The notes under the pieces: model-generated
Seen by the model: only the letters and a program-made list of their open reading frames with translations
Database searches by the model: none
Told to the model about the DNA's origin: nothing
Shown here: in pieces, positions 1-6,458 of the stretch
Layout: every line of letters begins with the position of its first letter
How positions within the stretch are numbered: position 1 is the stretch's first letter
Origin: an uncultured Christensenella sp.
GTDB taxonomy: Bacteria; Bacillota; Clostridia; Christensenellales; Borkfalkiaceae
Assembly (NCBI GenBank): GCA_910579585.1
Contig: CAJTVA010000019.1
Coordinates: 1 to 27,308 of the forward strand
Length of the DNA: 27,308 nt
Direction: 5' to 3'
Position numbers and translations under genes: made by a program

Positions 1-52
1 CCGCAAAAAGCGTTATAAGTGAAATGGTTTTTGCTTTTAATTTTGTTTTCAT
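1..52 (-). CDS. N-terminus of a probable secreted or membrane protein (cut by window edge)
   Basis: An ATG at 52-50 is preceded by a strong AGGAGG site (66-61) with 8-nt spacing. It opens a frame reading MKTKLKAKTISLITLFA that runs off the window. Lysines followed by a hydrophobic run look like the start of a signal peptide, so export is inferred. It is the first gene downstream of the DGR on the same strand. It could be the DGR target, whose variable repeat would then sit at its unseen 3' end, but nothing visible proves this. The start is well supported; the function is unknown. Confidence 0.6.
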   Translation of the reverse strand, partial: MKTKLKAKTISLITLFA

Positions 53-124
53 ATATATTTCCTCCTTTTTAAAGAGTTTTTTAAACTTTGCTTTTGCCCG
101 TAAAAACCCGTTATTTGCGGCATA

Positions 125-146
125 TTGCGGGGGCAATCCCCCGCAA
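125..146. repeat. Strong GC-rich hairpin in leader of the 52- gene
   Basis: Perfect 9-bp stem (TTGCGGGGG / CCCCCGCAA) with a 4-nt loop, about 60 nt upstream of the ribosome site of the gene starting at 52. No T-run follows on either strand, so it is not a typical terminator. A leader-structure role is possible but unproven. Confidence 0.45.
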
Positions 147-172
147 AACGTCCGCGGTTCGGGGCGGAATAT

Positions 173-196
173 ACTGCCCGAAAAGGCAGTTTTTTA
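173..196 (+). terminator. Small Rho-independent-type hairpin
   Basis: ACTGCC, loop CGAAAA, GGCAGT, then a T-run on the plus strand. No plus-strand gene ends here, so it would stop antisense transcription or be part of the minus-strand leader. Confidence 0.4.
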
Positions 197-202
197 TTCC
201 CG

Positions 203-239
203 AAAATGTACATCTATTAATATAATAGATGTGCAATTT
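203..239. repeat. 37-bp palindrome, copy 1
   Basis: Two 17-nt arms (203-219 and 223-239) around a 3-nt centre, two arm mismatches. The core ACATCTATTA...TAATAGATGT matches the reverse complement of the second palindrome at 354-390. It overlaps the -10 of a possible minus-strand promoter (TCGACA 246-241, 16-nt spacer, TATATT 224-219) that would drive the gene starting at 52. Likely an operator for a dimeric regulator, or a dispersed palindromic repeat. Confidence 0.55.
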
Positions 240-316
240 TTGTCGAAAAATGGGCATTTTTTGCGGTTTTGGAATATATATGAAATAAAAAAAATTAACT
301 AAACCCCCTAATATGC

Positions 317-345
317 TTGACTTTTCGTTTTCGCAGTGATACTAT
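317..345 (+). promoter_or_regulatory. Sigma-A-type promoter pointing toward the DGR TR
   Basis: TTGACT (317-322), 17-nt spacer, TACTAT (340-345). The predicted start is near 352, directly before palindrome copy 2. It would yield RNA antisense to the DGR 3' region, unless stopped by the hairpins at 354-394 or 409-440. Sequence match only. Confidence 0.45.
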
Positions 346-353
346 AAACGCAG

Positions 354-394
354 AAATTGCACATCTATTATATTAATAGATGTGCAATTTTTTT
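354..394. repeat. 37-bp perfect palindrome, copy 2, with T-run
   Basis: Perfect 17-bp arms (354-370 and 374-390) around TAT, followed on the plus strand by more T residues. It begins about +3 relative to the promoter at 317-345, a classic repressor position. As RNA it is also an AU-rich hairpin plus U-run, so an early terminator is the alternative. Confidence 0.6.
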
Positions 395-408
395 AGCCGA
401 AAAACATT

Positions 409-440
409 AAGCCGAGGGGCGTTTTCACCCCTCGGCTTTT
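409..440. terminator. Hairpin terminator at the DGR 3' end
   Basis: An 11-bp stem (AAGCCGAGGGG / CCCCTCGGCTT) with an 8-nt loop. On the plus strand it is followed by TTTTGATTT. On the minus strand it is followed by TTAATGTTTTTC. It probably ends the DGR transcript and may act in both directions. Confidence 0.6.
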
Positions 441-450
441 GATTTAAAGT

Positions 451-530
451 TACTCAACCGCTTTACGAAAAAGCTGATGAAAACTGAAAGAAACCGTTAA
501 AGAACGGCGCCGTCAGCCCAAGGTTGAGTA
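451..530 (-). ncRNA. Foldable spacer downstream of the DGR template repeat
   Basis: Nested inverted repeats are visible. The outer 9-bp stem is 451-459 with 522-530 (TACTCAACC / GGTTGAGTA), the middle stem is 473-479 with 511-517 (one weak pair), and the inner hairpin is CCGTT (494-498) with AACGG (503-507). In the studied phage BPP-1 DGR, RNA next to the TR is needed for the RT to prime cDNA. By analogy this segment may be that structured part. The role is inferred; the pairing is seen directly. Confidence 0.4.
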
Positions 531-598
531 TGTTTCGCATTCGCCGAACTTGCGACGTATGCAGGACGGTAGTCCCCTTCATCTCGAATCTATTCAGT

Positions 599-621
599 TT
601 GCGGATACTTGTATCCTGCAA
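599..621. repeat. Hairpin just past the TR
   Basis: TTGC-GGATAC, two-base loop, GTATCC, one bulged base, then GCAA. It lies 13 nt beyond the TR pseudo-stop at 634-636. DGR target genes often carry a hairpin just after the variable repeat. A copy here may mean that the TR flank derives from a target gene. Confidence 0.4.
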
Positions 622-633
622 ATACGGGAAAAC

Positions 634-783
634 TTACTTCTTTTGTGTAAGTGAGTGAAGCGCGGGACGCACAGCGTACGAAGAAGTAACATTGTTATTG
701 TTGTTGTTGCCGTCAGTGTTCAGATAGTTAGCATTGTTAGCATTATTGTTGTTGCCCGAACGCAGCCAGGAAGCCGATGCGAA
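634..783 (-). ncRNA. DGR template repeat (TR)
   Basis: Read on the minus strand from 783 to the TAA at 636-634, this stretch would encode FASASWLRSG, then runs of Asn with a few other residues, then SSYAVRPALHSLTQKK. Fourteen codons are AAC or AAT, the codons that adenine mutagenesis converts most freely. WLRSG and AVRPAL resemble the C-type-lectin-fold ends of DGR target proteins. A TAG at 786-784 lies in frame just upstream and there is no start codon, so this is a non-coding template and not a gene. The GC-rich end that reads AVRPALH probably contains the partner of the initiation-of-homing site. It directly follows the Avd-like gene on the same strand, as expected. Exact TR borders cannot be set without a VR. 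Confidence 0.88.
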
Positions 784-840
784 CTACCGCCCTAAAAGCA
801 CGGTTTTTAAATTCTTAAATAACCGACCTTTTTGAAATGA

Positions 841-1353
841 TTATCTTCTTTTGGTGCTTTTTATCCACCCGTTAAGAAGTTTGACGGTTTCCGCGACGTA
901 CTGTGCAAGCACGCCCGTCTGCCGTATTGTTATAGCCTGCTTCTTTCTTGCGGTTTCTGCGTAGAAGTCTAAAAGCTTTAAGCTGACCGCCGCACGCTTC
1001 TGATATGTAAGCCTGTCTGCCACCTCGCGCTCGAAATTCGCGTGATACAAATTCTCTATCACTTCGACGGAAGCGTTCTGCAAGCGCGAAACTATGCTCC
1101 AACGGAGCTTTTTAGGCGATTTTTCGGTAATAACGAATACGTATTCGCTCAGCTTTTTCGCGTGCGTGAATACCGCCATTTCTCTGTCGTGCGGGGTGTC
1201 GAAGTCGTTCACCCTGTACGGTTTGCGCGCGGCGTTCTTTTCGGCGGGGTCTTCCAAGCCGTAATAGTCGGGCGAGTTCAGCTCGTACAGAATTTCTTTT
1301 TCGAGGTTTTCAAGCCGTACGGCGGATTCTTTTTCTTCAGTGTCGTCAGTCAT
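841..1353 (-). CDS. avd: Avd-like DGR accessory protein
   Basis: A 170-aa helical protein. Residues about 55-165 resemble the four-helix-bundle Avd family (DREMAVFTHAKKLSEYVF, then LRWSIVSRLQNASVEVIENL, and a basic C-terminus). The roughly 50-residue acidic N-terminal part makes it longer than the 128-aa phage Avd. In known DGRs, Avd forms a pentamer, binds the RT and RNA, and is required for mutagenic retrohoming. Its ATG overlaps the RT stop (ATGA, 1353-1350), so the two are translationally coupled. A good AAGGAG site lies upstream. The family call rests on pattern and context: the protein sits between a DGR RT and a TR. Confidence 0.85.
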   Translation of the reverse strand: MTDDTEEKESAVRLENLEKEILYELNSPDYYGLEDPAEKNAARKPYRVNDFDTPHDREMAVFTHAKKLSEYVFVITEKSPKKLRWSIVSRLQNASVEVIENLYHANFEREVADRLTYQKRAAVSLKLLDFYAETARKKQAITIRQTGVLAQYVAETVKLLNGWIKSTKRR

Positions 1354-2462
1354 AGCAGTATCTCCTTATCCTCCTCCGCGAAGGCTTTAAGTTTTAAAAA
1401 GACTTCCCTTTCTATTTTATAGGACATTGCGTGTTTTAAATGCCCGTGGAACGCGGCAAGCGACTGTTTTACGCGCTCGGAAGTTATGGCTCCGTCCAAG
1501 TACGCTTTTTTAAGGAGCCGCGCGCGCCAGCGAAGCCGTTTTTTTGTTTGCTTTTTCACCGTTTTGACAAGCTTGCCCTGCGGGGTAAAAAAGTACCTGA
1601 AACCGAGGTAAGTTATTCCGTTTTTCAGCGTGCATATCCGTGTTTTGGAATTGAACTGCAAGCCAAGTGCGGTTACTTCCTTTTTTATCTCTTGCAAGGC
1701 GTAACGCAAAAATTCTTTATCGCTATGGACAAGCACGAAGTCGTCCATATACCGAGAATAGATTTTTACGCGCAGTTTTTCTTTGACAAGGCGGTCGACC
1801 TTGTTGAGATAAAACATTCCGAAAACCTGACTGGTCTGGTTGCCGATCGGTATGCCCCTGTCGGACTTGTCGGGGTCGGGCGAAAGACAGTCGTAGCCGT
1901 ATCTTTTGAGATACTCGGCATTGGTGTGATAGCTGTCGATTACGTTAAATATCAGATTTTTCAGCCGTGCGTCCTGAAACCTTGAACAGAAAATACGTTT
2001 CAGCTGTTCGTGCGGGATACTCGGGAAATATTTAAGAATGTCGCACTTTAAAAAATAGCCCGAAACCCCGTACCTTCTGACGTGGTTGCGAAGCATATTT
2101 TCAAAGCGTTTCAACGCGAAGTGCGAGCCTTTGCCTACCTGACACACTGCATTATCCAAAATAGCGCGTTTGGTGAAATAAGGCTGCAAAACGTCGTCGC
2201 AAAGGACATGCTGAACTACCCTGTCGCAGTAGCGCAGGGTTTGTATCTCTCGCTTTTTCGGTTCGTAAACGGTGAAGTGATTGTATTTGCTGAATTTATA
2301 AGTGCCGTCGGTCAACGCTTTATAGAGCTTATAGATATTCTCTAATAGTGAAGATTCGAAATTCACCAAAGGCAATTTATCACGCTTAGCCAACCTTCCG
2401 CGCAGATGGGCGCGATACAGGGTTTCGAAAGTGAAAACCTCGTCGAAAGTTTGCGTAATCAT
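1350..2462 (-). CDS. DGR-type reverse transcriptase
   Basis: 370 aa. Visible RT motifs in order: motif A FLKCDILKYFPSI (about 137-149, catalytic Asp141), motif 4 GIPIGNQTSQ (203-212), motif C YMDD (238-241) and ITYLGF (283-288). The I-G-N-Q-T-S-Q form, instead of the QGxxxSP of most RTs, is the known mark of DGR RTs and is linked to low fidelity at template adenines. It copies TR RNA into A-mutagenised cDNA that replaces a variable repeat in a target gene. No maturase or endonuclease domain follows, so it is not a group II intron protein. It is 82 nt downstream of the recombinase, has its own tandem promoter-like sites, and overlaps avd by 4 nt. The Shine-Dalgarno site before the ATG is weak. 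Confidence 0.93.
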   Translation of the reverse strand: MITQTFDEVFTFETLYRAHLRGRLAKRDKLPLVNFESSLLENIYKLYKALTDGTYKFSKYNHFTVYEPKKREIQTLRYCDRVVQHVLCDDVLQPYFTKRAILDNAVCQVGKGSHFALKRFENMLRNHVRRYGVSGYFLKCDILKYFPSIPHEQLKRIFCSRFQDARLKNLIFNVIDSYHTNAEYLKRYGYDCLSPDPDKSDRGIPIGNQTSQVFGMFYLNKVDRLVKEKLRVKIYSRYMDDFVLVHSDKEFLRYALQEIKKEVTALGLQFNSKTRICTLKNGITYLGFRYFFTPQGKLVKTVKKQTKKRLRWRARLLKKAYLDGAITSERVKQSLAAFHGHLKHAMSYKIEREVFLKLKAFAEEDKEILL

Positions 2463-2484
2463 TAGTGATACGTCCCGCTATAAA

Positions 2485-2532
2485 ATTATAATGTGGTTCT
2501 ATTATTTTATCAACGCGCGGGAAAACTGTCAA
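2485..2532 (-). promoter_or_regulatory. Tandem promoters for the RT-avd-TR unit
   Basis: Two overlapping sigma-A-type matches on the minus strand. One is TTGACA (2532-2527), 17-nt spacer, TAAAAT (2509-2504). The other is TTGATA (2513-2508), 17-nt spacer, TATAAT (2490-2485). The second predicts a start near 2478, giving a leader of about 16 nt before the RT ATG. RT, avd and TR RNA could therefore be made independently of the recombinase. Confidence 0.6.
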
Positions 2533-2544
2533 CGATTTACGCGT

Positions 2545-3450
2545 TTAATTAAACATCTTGCCCAGCTTATTCATCATTGCGCTTTGATGCTCGGTGAGCG
2601 AATGCGCGTACCTTTTCAACGTTATCGCGGGGTTTGTGTGCCCCAAAATAACCGAAAGCGTCTTTACGTCCATTCCGCACTCTAAGGCGCGTGTTGCGAA
2701 CGTGTGGCGCAGGGTATGAAAGCCCCTGTGCGGGATACCGAGCTTTTCCAAAAGGTTTTCAAAGGTTCGCTGATAGGAACGGATAGGCAAATCGCCCTTA
2801 TAGCTTGTGAAAACGTAGCCGCTGCCAGCGCCCTCTTTCATAACTTTAAGATAAGGAAGAAGCGATTTAGGAAGCGGAATTTTGCGGACGGAATTGCGGG
2901 TTTTGGGCGTGTCAATAGCCTTGATGTACCGCCCGTTTTCCCACTGGTCGCGGCAACTTTTATTGACCGACACGACGTGCCTTTTAAGGTCTATGTCGCC
3001 CCACTCCAAGGCGAGAAGTTCGCCTATCCTCAGCCCCGTATAAAGGCACATCACTATGCCGAACAGTTTGGGCTTGCCGCTCTTTTTTACGTAGTTTTCG
3101 ATTTTGCGCTGTTCTTTGAGCGTAAAGCAGGTGACTTCCTTTTCGCCCGCTTTCGGGTTCTTTATGCAGGCGGAAAACTGTTTGGAAACTTTACCCGACT
3201 CTTTCGCGCAGACAAGCGAACTTTTTACCACCGCAATTATACCAGCAACGGTGTTGGGCGAATAGCTTGCGGAAAGCTCTGCCGCAAACTGTTGCAAGAC
3301 GTTAGCCGTCAGCTCTGAAATGTTGAACTTCCCCAGTCTGGGCGCGACCTGCGTTCTGACGATTGCAACGTACCTCTCGTAAGTTCGCGGCTTGACAAGC
3401 GGTTTCGCCCAATTTAAAAGCCACTCCTTTAACCAATTATCGTAATTCAT
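2545..3450 (-). CDS. Tyrosine recombinase / integrase
   Basis: 301 aa. It has an N-terminal SAM-like core-binding domain (about 1-95) and a C-terminal catalytic domain. The catalytic set is complete: Arg141 in TGLRIGELLALEW, Lys in the TPKTRNSVRKIPL beta-hairpin, His245-x-x-Arg248 in HTLRHTFATRALE, His271 in LGHTNPAITLKRY, and nucleophile Tyr281. This is the phage/transposon integrase type that recombines short attachment sites. The ATG at 3450 has a GGGGAGG site. It is the first gene of the DGR block and in the same direction, which suggests the block is or was part of an integrative element. No attachment site could be recognised. There is no excisionase or transfer gene in the window. Confidence 0.92.
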   Translation of the reverse strand: MNYDNWLKEWLLNWAKPLVKPRTYERYVAIVRTQVAPRLGKFNISELTANVLQQFAAELSASYSPNTVAGIIAVVKSSLVCAKESGKVSKQFSACIKNPKAGEKEVTCFTLKEQRKIENYVKKSGKPKLFGIVMCLYTGLRIGELLALEWGDIDLKRHVVSVNKSCRDQWENGRYIKAIDTPKTRNSVRKIPLPKSLLPYLKVMKEGAGSGYVFTSYKGDLPIRSYQRTFENLLEKLGIPHRGFHTLRHTFATRALECGMDVKTLSVILGHTNPAITLKRYAHSLTEHQSAMMNKLGKMFN

Positions 3451-3513
3451 AAGTACCTCCCCGATAATTTAATTGCCAAATTTAGCCGCCGCAAAACGCG
3501 CCGCATACAATTT

Positions 3514-3563
3514 GGTAAGAAATTACCGAAAAGTACGGGGGCAAAAATGCTGTATACCCCCGA
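3514..3563. repeat. Inverted repeats upstream of the recombinase
   Basis: GGTAA/TTACC (3514-3527) is followed by a CGGGGG...CCCCCG pair between about 3536 and 3562. They lie in the leader of the recombinase gene. They could be regulatory or part of an attachment region; no direct repeat with the other end of the block is visible. Confidence 0.3.
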
Positions 3564-3589
3564 ATATGCATTAAATAACGCGGTTTCGG

Positions 3590-3633
3590 ATAGAATAAAA
3601 GCCCCACTGCGGCACTTTTGCCGGAGTGGGGCT
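3590..3633 (-). terminator. Terminator of the metG-tatD operon
   Basis: A long hairpin: AGCCCCACT/AGTGGGGCT outer stem (3600-3608 with 3625-3633) and CGGC/GCCG inner stem, followed on the minus strand by TTTTATTCT. It begins 5 nt beyond the tatD 3' end and separates the operon from the DGR block. Confidence 0.85.
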
Positions 3634-3637
3634 GAAA

Positions 3638-4411
3638 TTATAGTTTTTTGAAGAGCGTATGGGCGTTTTCCCATACCGTTTTTGCCGTATCTTCCTCGGT
3701 TGCCCCCCGAATATGCGCGAAGTTCGCACAAATTTCGGGAATACTTTCGGGAGTGTTCGGGAACTGCCCCGCACGCGATACGGGCGGCATATACGGGCTG
3801 TCGGTTTCGGTTAAAAGCCTGTCGGAGCCGAGCGTTTCTATAACCCGCCGCGCCTTTTTACTGCCCGAATACGTGCTTGTACCGCCGAAAGAAAAGTACG
3901 CGCCCGACTTTTCGAGTTCGAGGGCAAGCTCTACAGAGTGCGAATAGCAATGCAACAAAAACCCGTTGTTCAAAAGGTTTTTATGCTCCCTTAAAATTTC
4001 GCACATATCCTCGGCGCTGTTGCGGGAGTGAATTTCCACGGGAAGCCCGAGCTCGTCCGCAAGGCGCAACTGCCGCACGAACACTTCTTTTTGCAAGGGC
4101 TTGTCGGTATCGGGATAGTGGTAATCCAGCCCAATCTCTCCGATAGCAACGCACTTTTCGTGACGGGCGAGCGCGGCGATTTCATCAAGGTCGCTTTCTT
4201 TATAATCTTTAAGCTCGGTCGGGTGAAAGCCTGCCGTGAAATAGCACCCCTTGTACCTCTCGGCAATATCTTTGGCAGCGAAGCTTGTAGGCAAGTCTAC
4301 GCCGCAGGTGACAACCTTTTCTACCCCGCAACCGTCAAGGCGCGAAAACAGTGTATCAAGCTCGTTGAAGTGCCTGCCGTCCAAGTGGCAATGCACGTCT
4401 ATGAACTTCAC
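3638..4411 (-). CDS. tatD: TatD-family metal-dependent DNase/hydrolase
   Basis: 257 aa, the usual family length. TIM-barrel metallohydrolase motifs are present: DVHCHLDG near the N-terminus (His7, His9), GEIGLDYHYP around residue 100, EIHSRNS, LLHCYSHS, and TETDSPYMPP (metal-binding Asp). Family members are cytoplasmic 3'-5' exonucleases or DNA-repair hydrolases; in Firmicutes the gene commonly follows metG. Here the ATG overlaps the metG stop by 4 nt, so they form one operon ending at the terminator just downstream. The exact substrate is not deducible. Confidence 0.92.
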   Translation of the reverse strand: MKFIDVHCHLDGRHFNELDTLFSRLDGCGVEKVVTCGVDLPTSFAAKDIAERYKGCYFTAGFHPTELKDYKESDLDEIAALARHEKCVAIGEIGLDYHYPDTDKPLQKEVFVRQLRLADELGLPVEIHSRNSAEDMCEILREHKNLLNNGFLLHCYSHSVELALELEKSGAYFSFGGTSTYSGSKKARRVIETLGSDRLLTETDSPYMPPVSRAGQFPNTPESIPEICANFAHIRGATEEDTAKTVWENAHTLFKKL

Positions 4412-6393
4412 GAAAGTAAGCTCCCGTCGGGGACGTCCTTTTCGGGCGAAACGATAGAAAGCGTTCCGTCGGGCGCTTCGGCGCAGACAATCATACCCTC
4501 GCTTAAAAGCCCTTTCATTTCGCGCGGGGGCAGGTTGCAGACGACGATAACGCGCTTGCCGACCATCTCTTCCGCCGTATAGTGCTTACCTATGCCTGAC
4601 AAAACCGAAATCTGCCGCGTGCCTAGGCTTACCGTTTCGTGCAGAAGCTTGCTCTTTTTAACGGCTTCGCACGCAACTACCGTGCCGACGCGCATCTCGA
4701 TTTTGCCGAAATCGTCAATGGTTATTTCTTCTTTTTTGTTCTCGTCCACGGGCGCCGCTTCCATTCTCTGTTTCTCCTCTATTTTTGCGATACGGGGCTT
4801 AATATCCTCGAATTTAACCCTCTCGAAAAGCGTCGCGGGGGCGGAAGTTACCTTGTATTCTTTCATGCAACCGTCGCTTCCTGCTTTGCGCGCCGAAGCG
4901 CCGATTTCCTTTAAAATCTTTTCAGATGTATCGGGCATAAACGCTTTTAAGACGTTCGCGCCGATATCGAGCGAAGTTAAAAGGTTGTAAAGAACTTCCG
5001 AAAGCCTGTCTTTTTTAGCTTCGTCCTTTGCGAGAAGCCATGGCGTGGTTTCGTCGATATATTTGTTTGCGCGGCGGAAAAGCGACCAAAGTGCATCCAA
5101 AGCGTCCGCAACCCTGTACTCTTCCATCTTCGCGGCGACCTTGTTATAAGCGCCGCCGATAACCGCTTCGAAATCTTTATCGACCTCTTCTTCGACGCCC
5201 GTCTTTTTCGCCGTGCCGCCGAGGTATTGGTTCGTCATAGATACGGTGCGCTTTACCAGGTTACCGAGGACGTTTGCAAGGTCGGAATTTATTCTGTCGC
5301 ATAAAAGTTCCCAAGTGATAATACCGTCGTCCGCATAGGGCATTTCGTGCAAGACTGCGTACCTGACCGCGTCCACTCCGAAAATTTCGGACATATCGTC
5401 GGCGTACATGACGTTGCCTTTGGACTTGGACATCTTATCCCCGCCCTGCAAAAGCCACGGGTGCCCGAACACGCATTTAGGAAGCTCTTCACCAAGCGCC
5501 ATCAGGAATATGGGCCAATAGACGACGTGGAAGCGAACGATGTCTTTGCCGATAATATGCACGTCCGCGCTCCAAAGCTTTTTGTACTGCGCGGAAGAAC
5601 CGTCGGGGTCGTAGCCTATACCAGTGATATAGTTAGTCAACGCGTCCAGCCAGACGTAAACGACGTGGCGGCTGTCGAATTCGACGGGCACGCCCCATTT
5701 AAAGGTCGAGCGCGACACGCACAAGTCCTGTAATTTGGTCTTTAATGTGCCGTCCTCGCACGCTTTTAAAATTTCTTCATCGCTCTTGCCGATAAACTCG
5801 TCGGCAAGCAGGAAGTTGTTCATCATCTCGTTCTTGCGCGAAACGGGCTGAATAAATTCGGGGTGAGTGAGAATGTGTTTGACGAGCCTTGTAGCGTACT
5901 TGCCCATTCTGAAGAAATACGCTTCCTCTTTGGCGGGCTTCACCTCTCTGCCGCAGTCGGGGCACTTGCCGCCTATAAGCTGACTTTCCGTCCAGAAACT
6001 TTCACAGGGTGTGCAATAAAGCCCCTCGTACGCGCCCTTGTAAATATCGCCCCGATTATAAAGTTTGGTGAAAATTTTCTGCACGGCGCGCTCGTGATAG
6101 TCGTCCGTAGTGCGCATAAACTTGTCGTAAGAAACGTTCATTAAATCCCAGATGCGTTTGATTTCCGCCGCAACGCTATCGACGAACTGCTTGGGAGTGA
6201 CACCCTTTTCCGCGGCTTTCTGCTCGACTTTAAGCCCGTGCTCGTCCGTACCCGTCATAAAGAAAACGTCGTAGCCTTGCATACGCTTGAAGCGGCAGAT
6301 TGCGTCGGAGAATATCGCTTCGTAAGTGTTCCCTATATGCGGCTTACCCGAAGTATAAGTGATTGCGGTTGTCAAATAGAACTTTTCTTTCAT
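4408..6393 (-). CDS. metG: Methionyl-tRNA synthetase with C-terminal tRNA-binding domain
   Basis: 661 aa class I synthetase charging tRNA-Met in the cytoplasm. The HIGH-type motif is HIGN (19-22); TDEHGLKVEQ follows; a zinc knuckle has Cys127, Cys130, Cys144 and Cys147; KMSKS is at 320-324. An EMAP/Trbp111-like tRNA-binding domain occupies about 560-661 (DDFGKIEMRVGTVV). Between MMNNFL and CVSRSTF (about 196-223) it carries roughly 25 extra residues compared with the Bacillus protein. The gene is divergent from spmA across 65 bp. A TTTACT-17-TAGAAT match within that gap is a plausible promoter. Confidence 0.97.
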   Translation of the reverse strand: MKEKFYLTTAITYTSGKPHIGNTYEAIFSDAICRFKRMQGYDVFFMTGTDEHGLKVEQKAAEKGVTPKQFVDSVAAEIKRIWDLMNVSYDKFMRTTDDYHERAVQKIFTKLYNRGDIYKGAYEGLYCTPCESFWTESQLIGGKCPDCGREVKPAKEEAYFFRMGKYATRLVKHILTHPEFIQPVSRKNEMMNNFLLADEFIGKSDEEILKACEDGTLKTKLQDLCVSRSTFKWGVPVEFDSRHVVYVWLDALTNYITGIGYDPDGSSAQYKKLWSADVHIIGKDIVRFHVVYWPIFLMALGEELPKCVFGHPWLLQGGDKMSKSKGNVMYADDMSEIFGVDAVRYAVLHEMPYADDGIITWELLCDRINSDLANVLGNLVKRTVSMTNQYLGGTAKKTGVEEEVDKDFEAVIGGAYNKVAAKMEEYRVADALDALWSLFRRANKYIDETTPWLLAKDEAKKDRLSEVLYNLLTSLDIGANVLKAFMPDTSEKILKEIGASARKAGSDGCMKEYKVTSAPATLFERVKFEDIKPRIAKIEEKQRMEAAPVDENKKEEITIDDFGKIEMRVGTVVACEAVKKSKLLHETVSLGTRQISVLSGIGKHYTAEEMVGKRVIVVCNLPPREMKGLLSEGMIVCAEAPDGTLSIVSPEKDVPDGSLLS

Positions 6394-6416
6394 AATTTCA
6401 CCTTGTTTTCAACAGA

Positions 6417-6447
6417 AATTCTAACATAAAAAGGCGCCAAAGTAAAT
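6417..6447 (-). promoter_or_regulatory. Probable metG promoter
   Basis: On the minus strand TTTACT, a 17-nt spacer and TAGAAT lie 25 to 55 nt upstream of the metG ATG, followed by an AAGGTG ribosome site. The same 65-bp gap must also hold the spmA promoter; no clear sigma-A match is seen for that direction. Confidence 0.45.
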
Positions 6448-6458
6448 AAAAATAATCT

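Noticed and set aside
24..302. 92-codon plus-strand open frame at the left edge
   Set aside because: No ribosome site, runs against the well-supported minus start at 52, and crosses two hairpins and a palindrome; composition is unlike a protein.
540..600. tRNA-like piece (GATTCGAGAT on the minus strand)
   Set aside because: No acceptor, D or anticodon stems can be formed around it.
634..783. Treating the TR as a short gene encoding an Asn-rich peptide
   Set aside because: No start codon, in-frame TAG just upstream, and position directly after avd; it fits a DGR template instead.
409..840. CRISPR array or tandem repeat near the AAC-rich stretch
   Set aside because: The repeated AAC/AAT triplets are Asn codons of the TR; there are no regularly spaced repeats and spacers.
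1350..2462. Group II intron or retron reverse transcriptase
   Set aside because: No maturase/endonuclease domain or intron RNA, no msr/msd; motif 4 reads IGNQTSQ and Avd plus TR are adjacent, which is the DGR arrangement.
3447..3774. Open frames of 67-94 codons on the minus strand near the tatD end
   Set aside because: They overlap tatD and its terminator in other frames, with no ribosome site or family resemblance.
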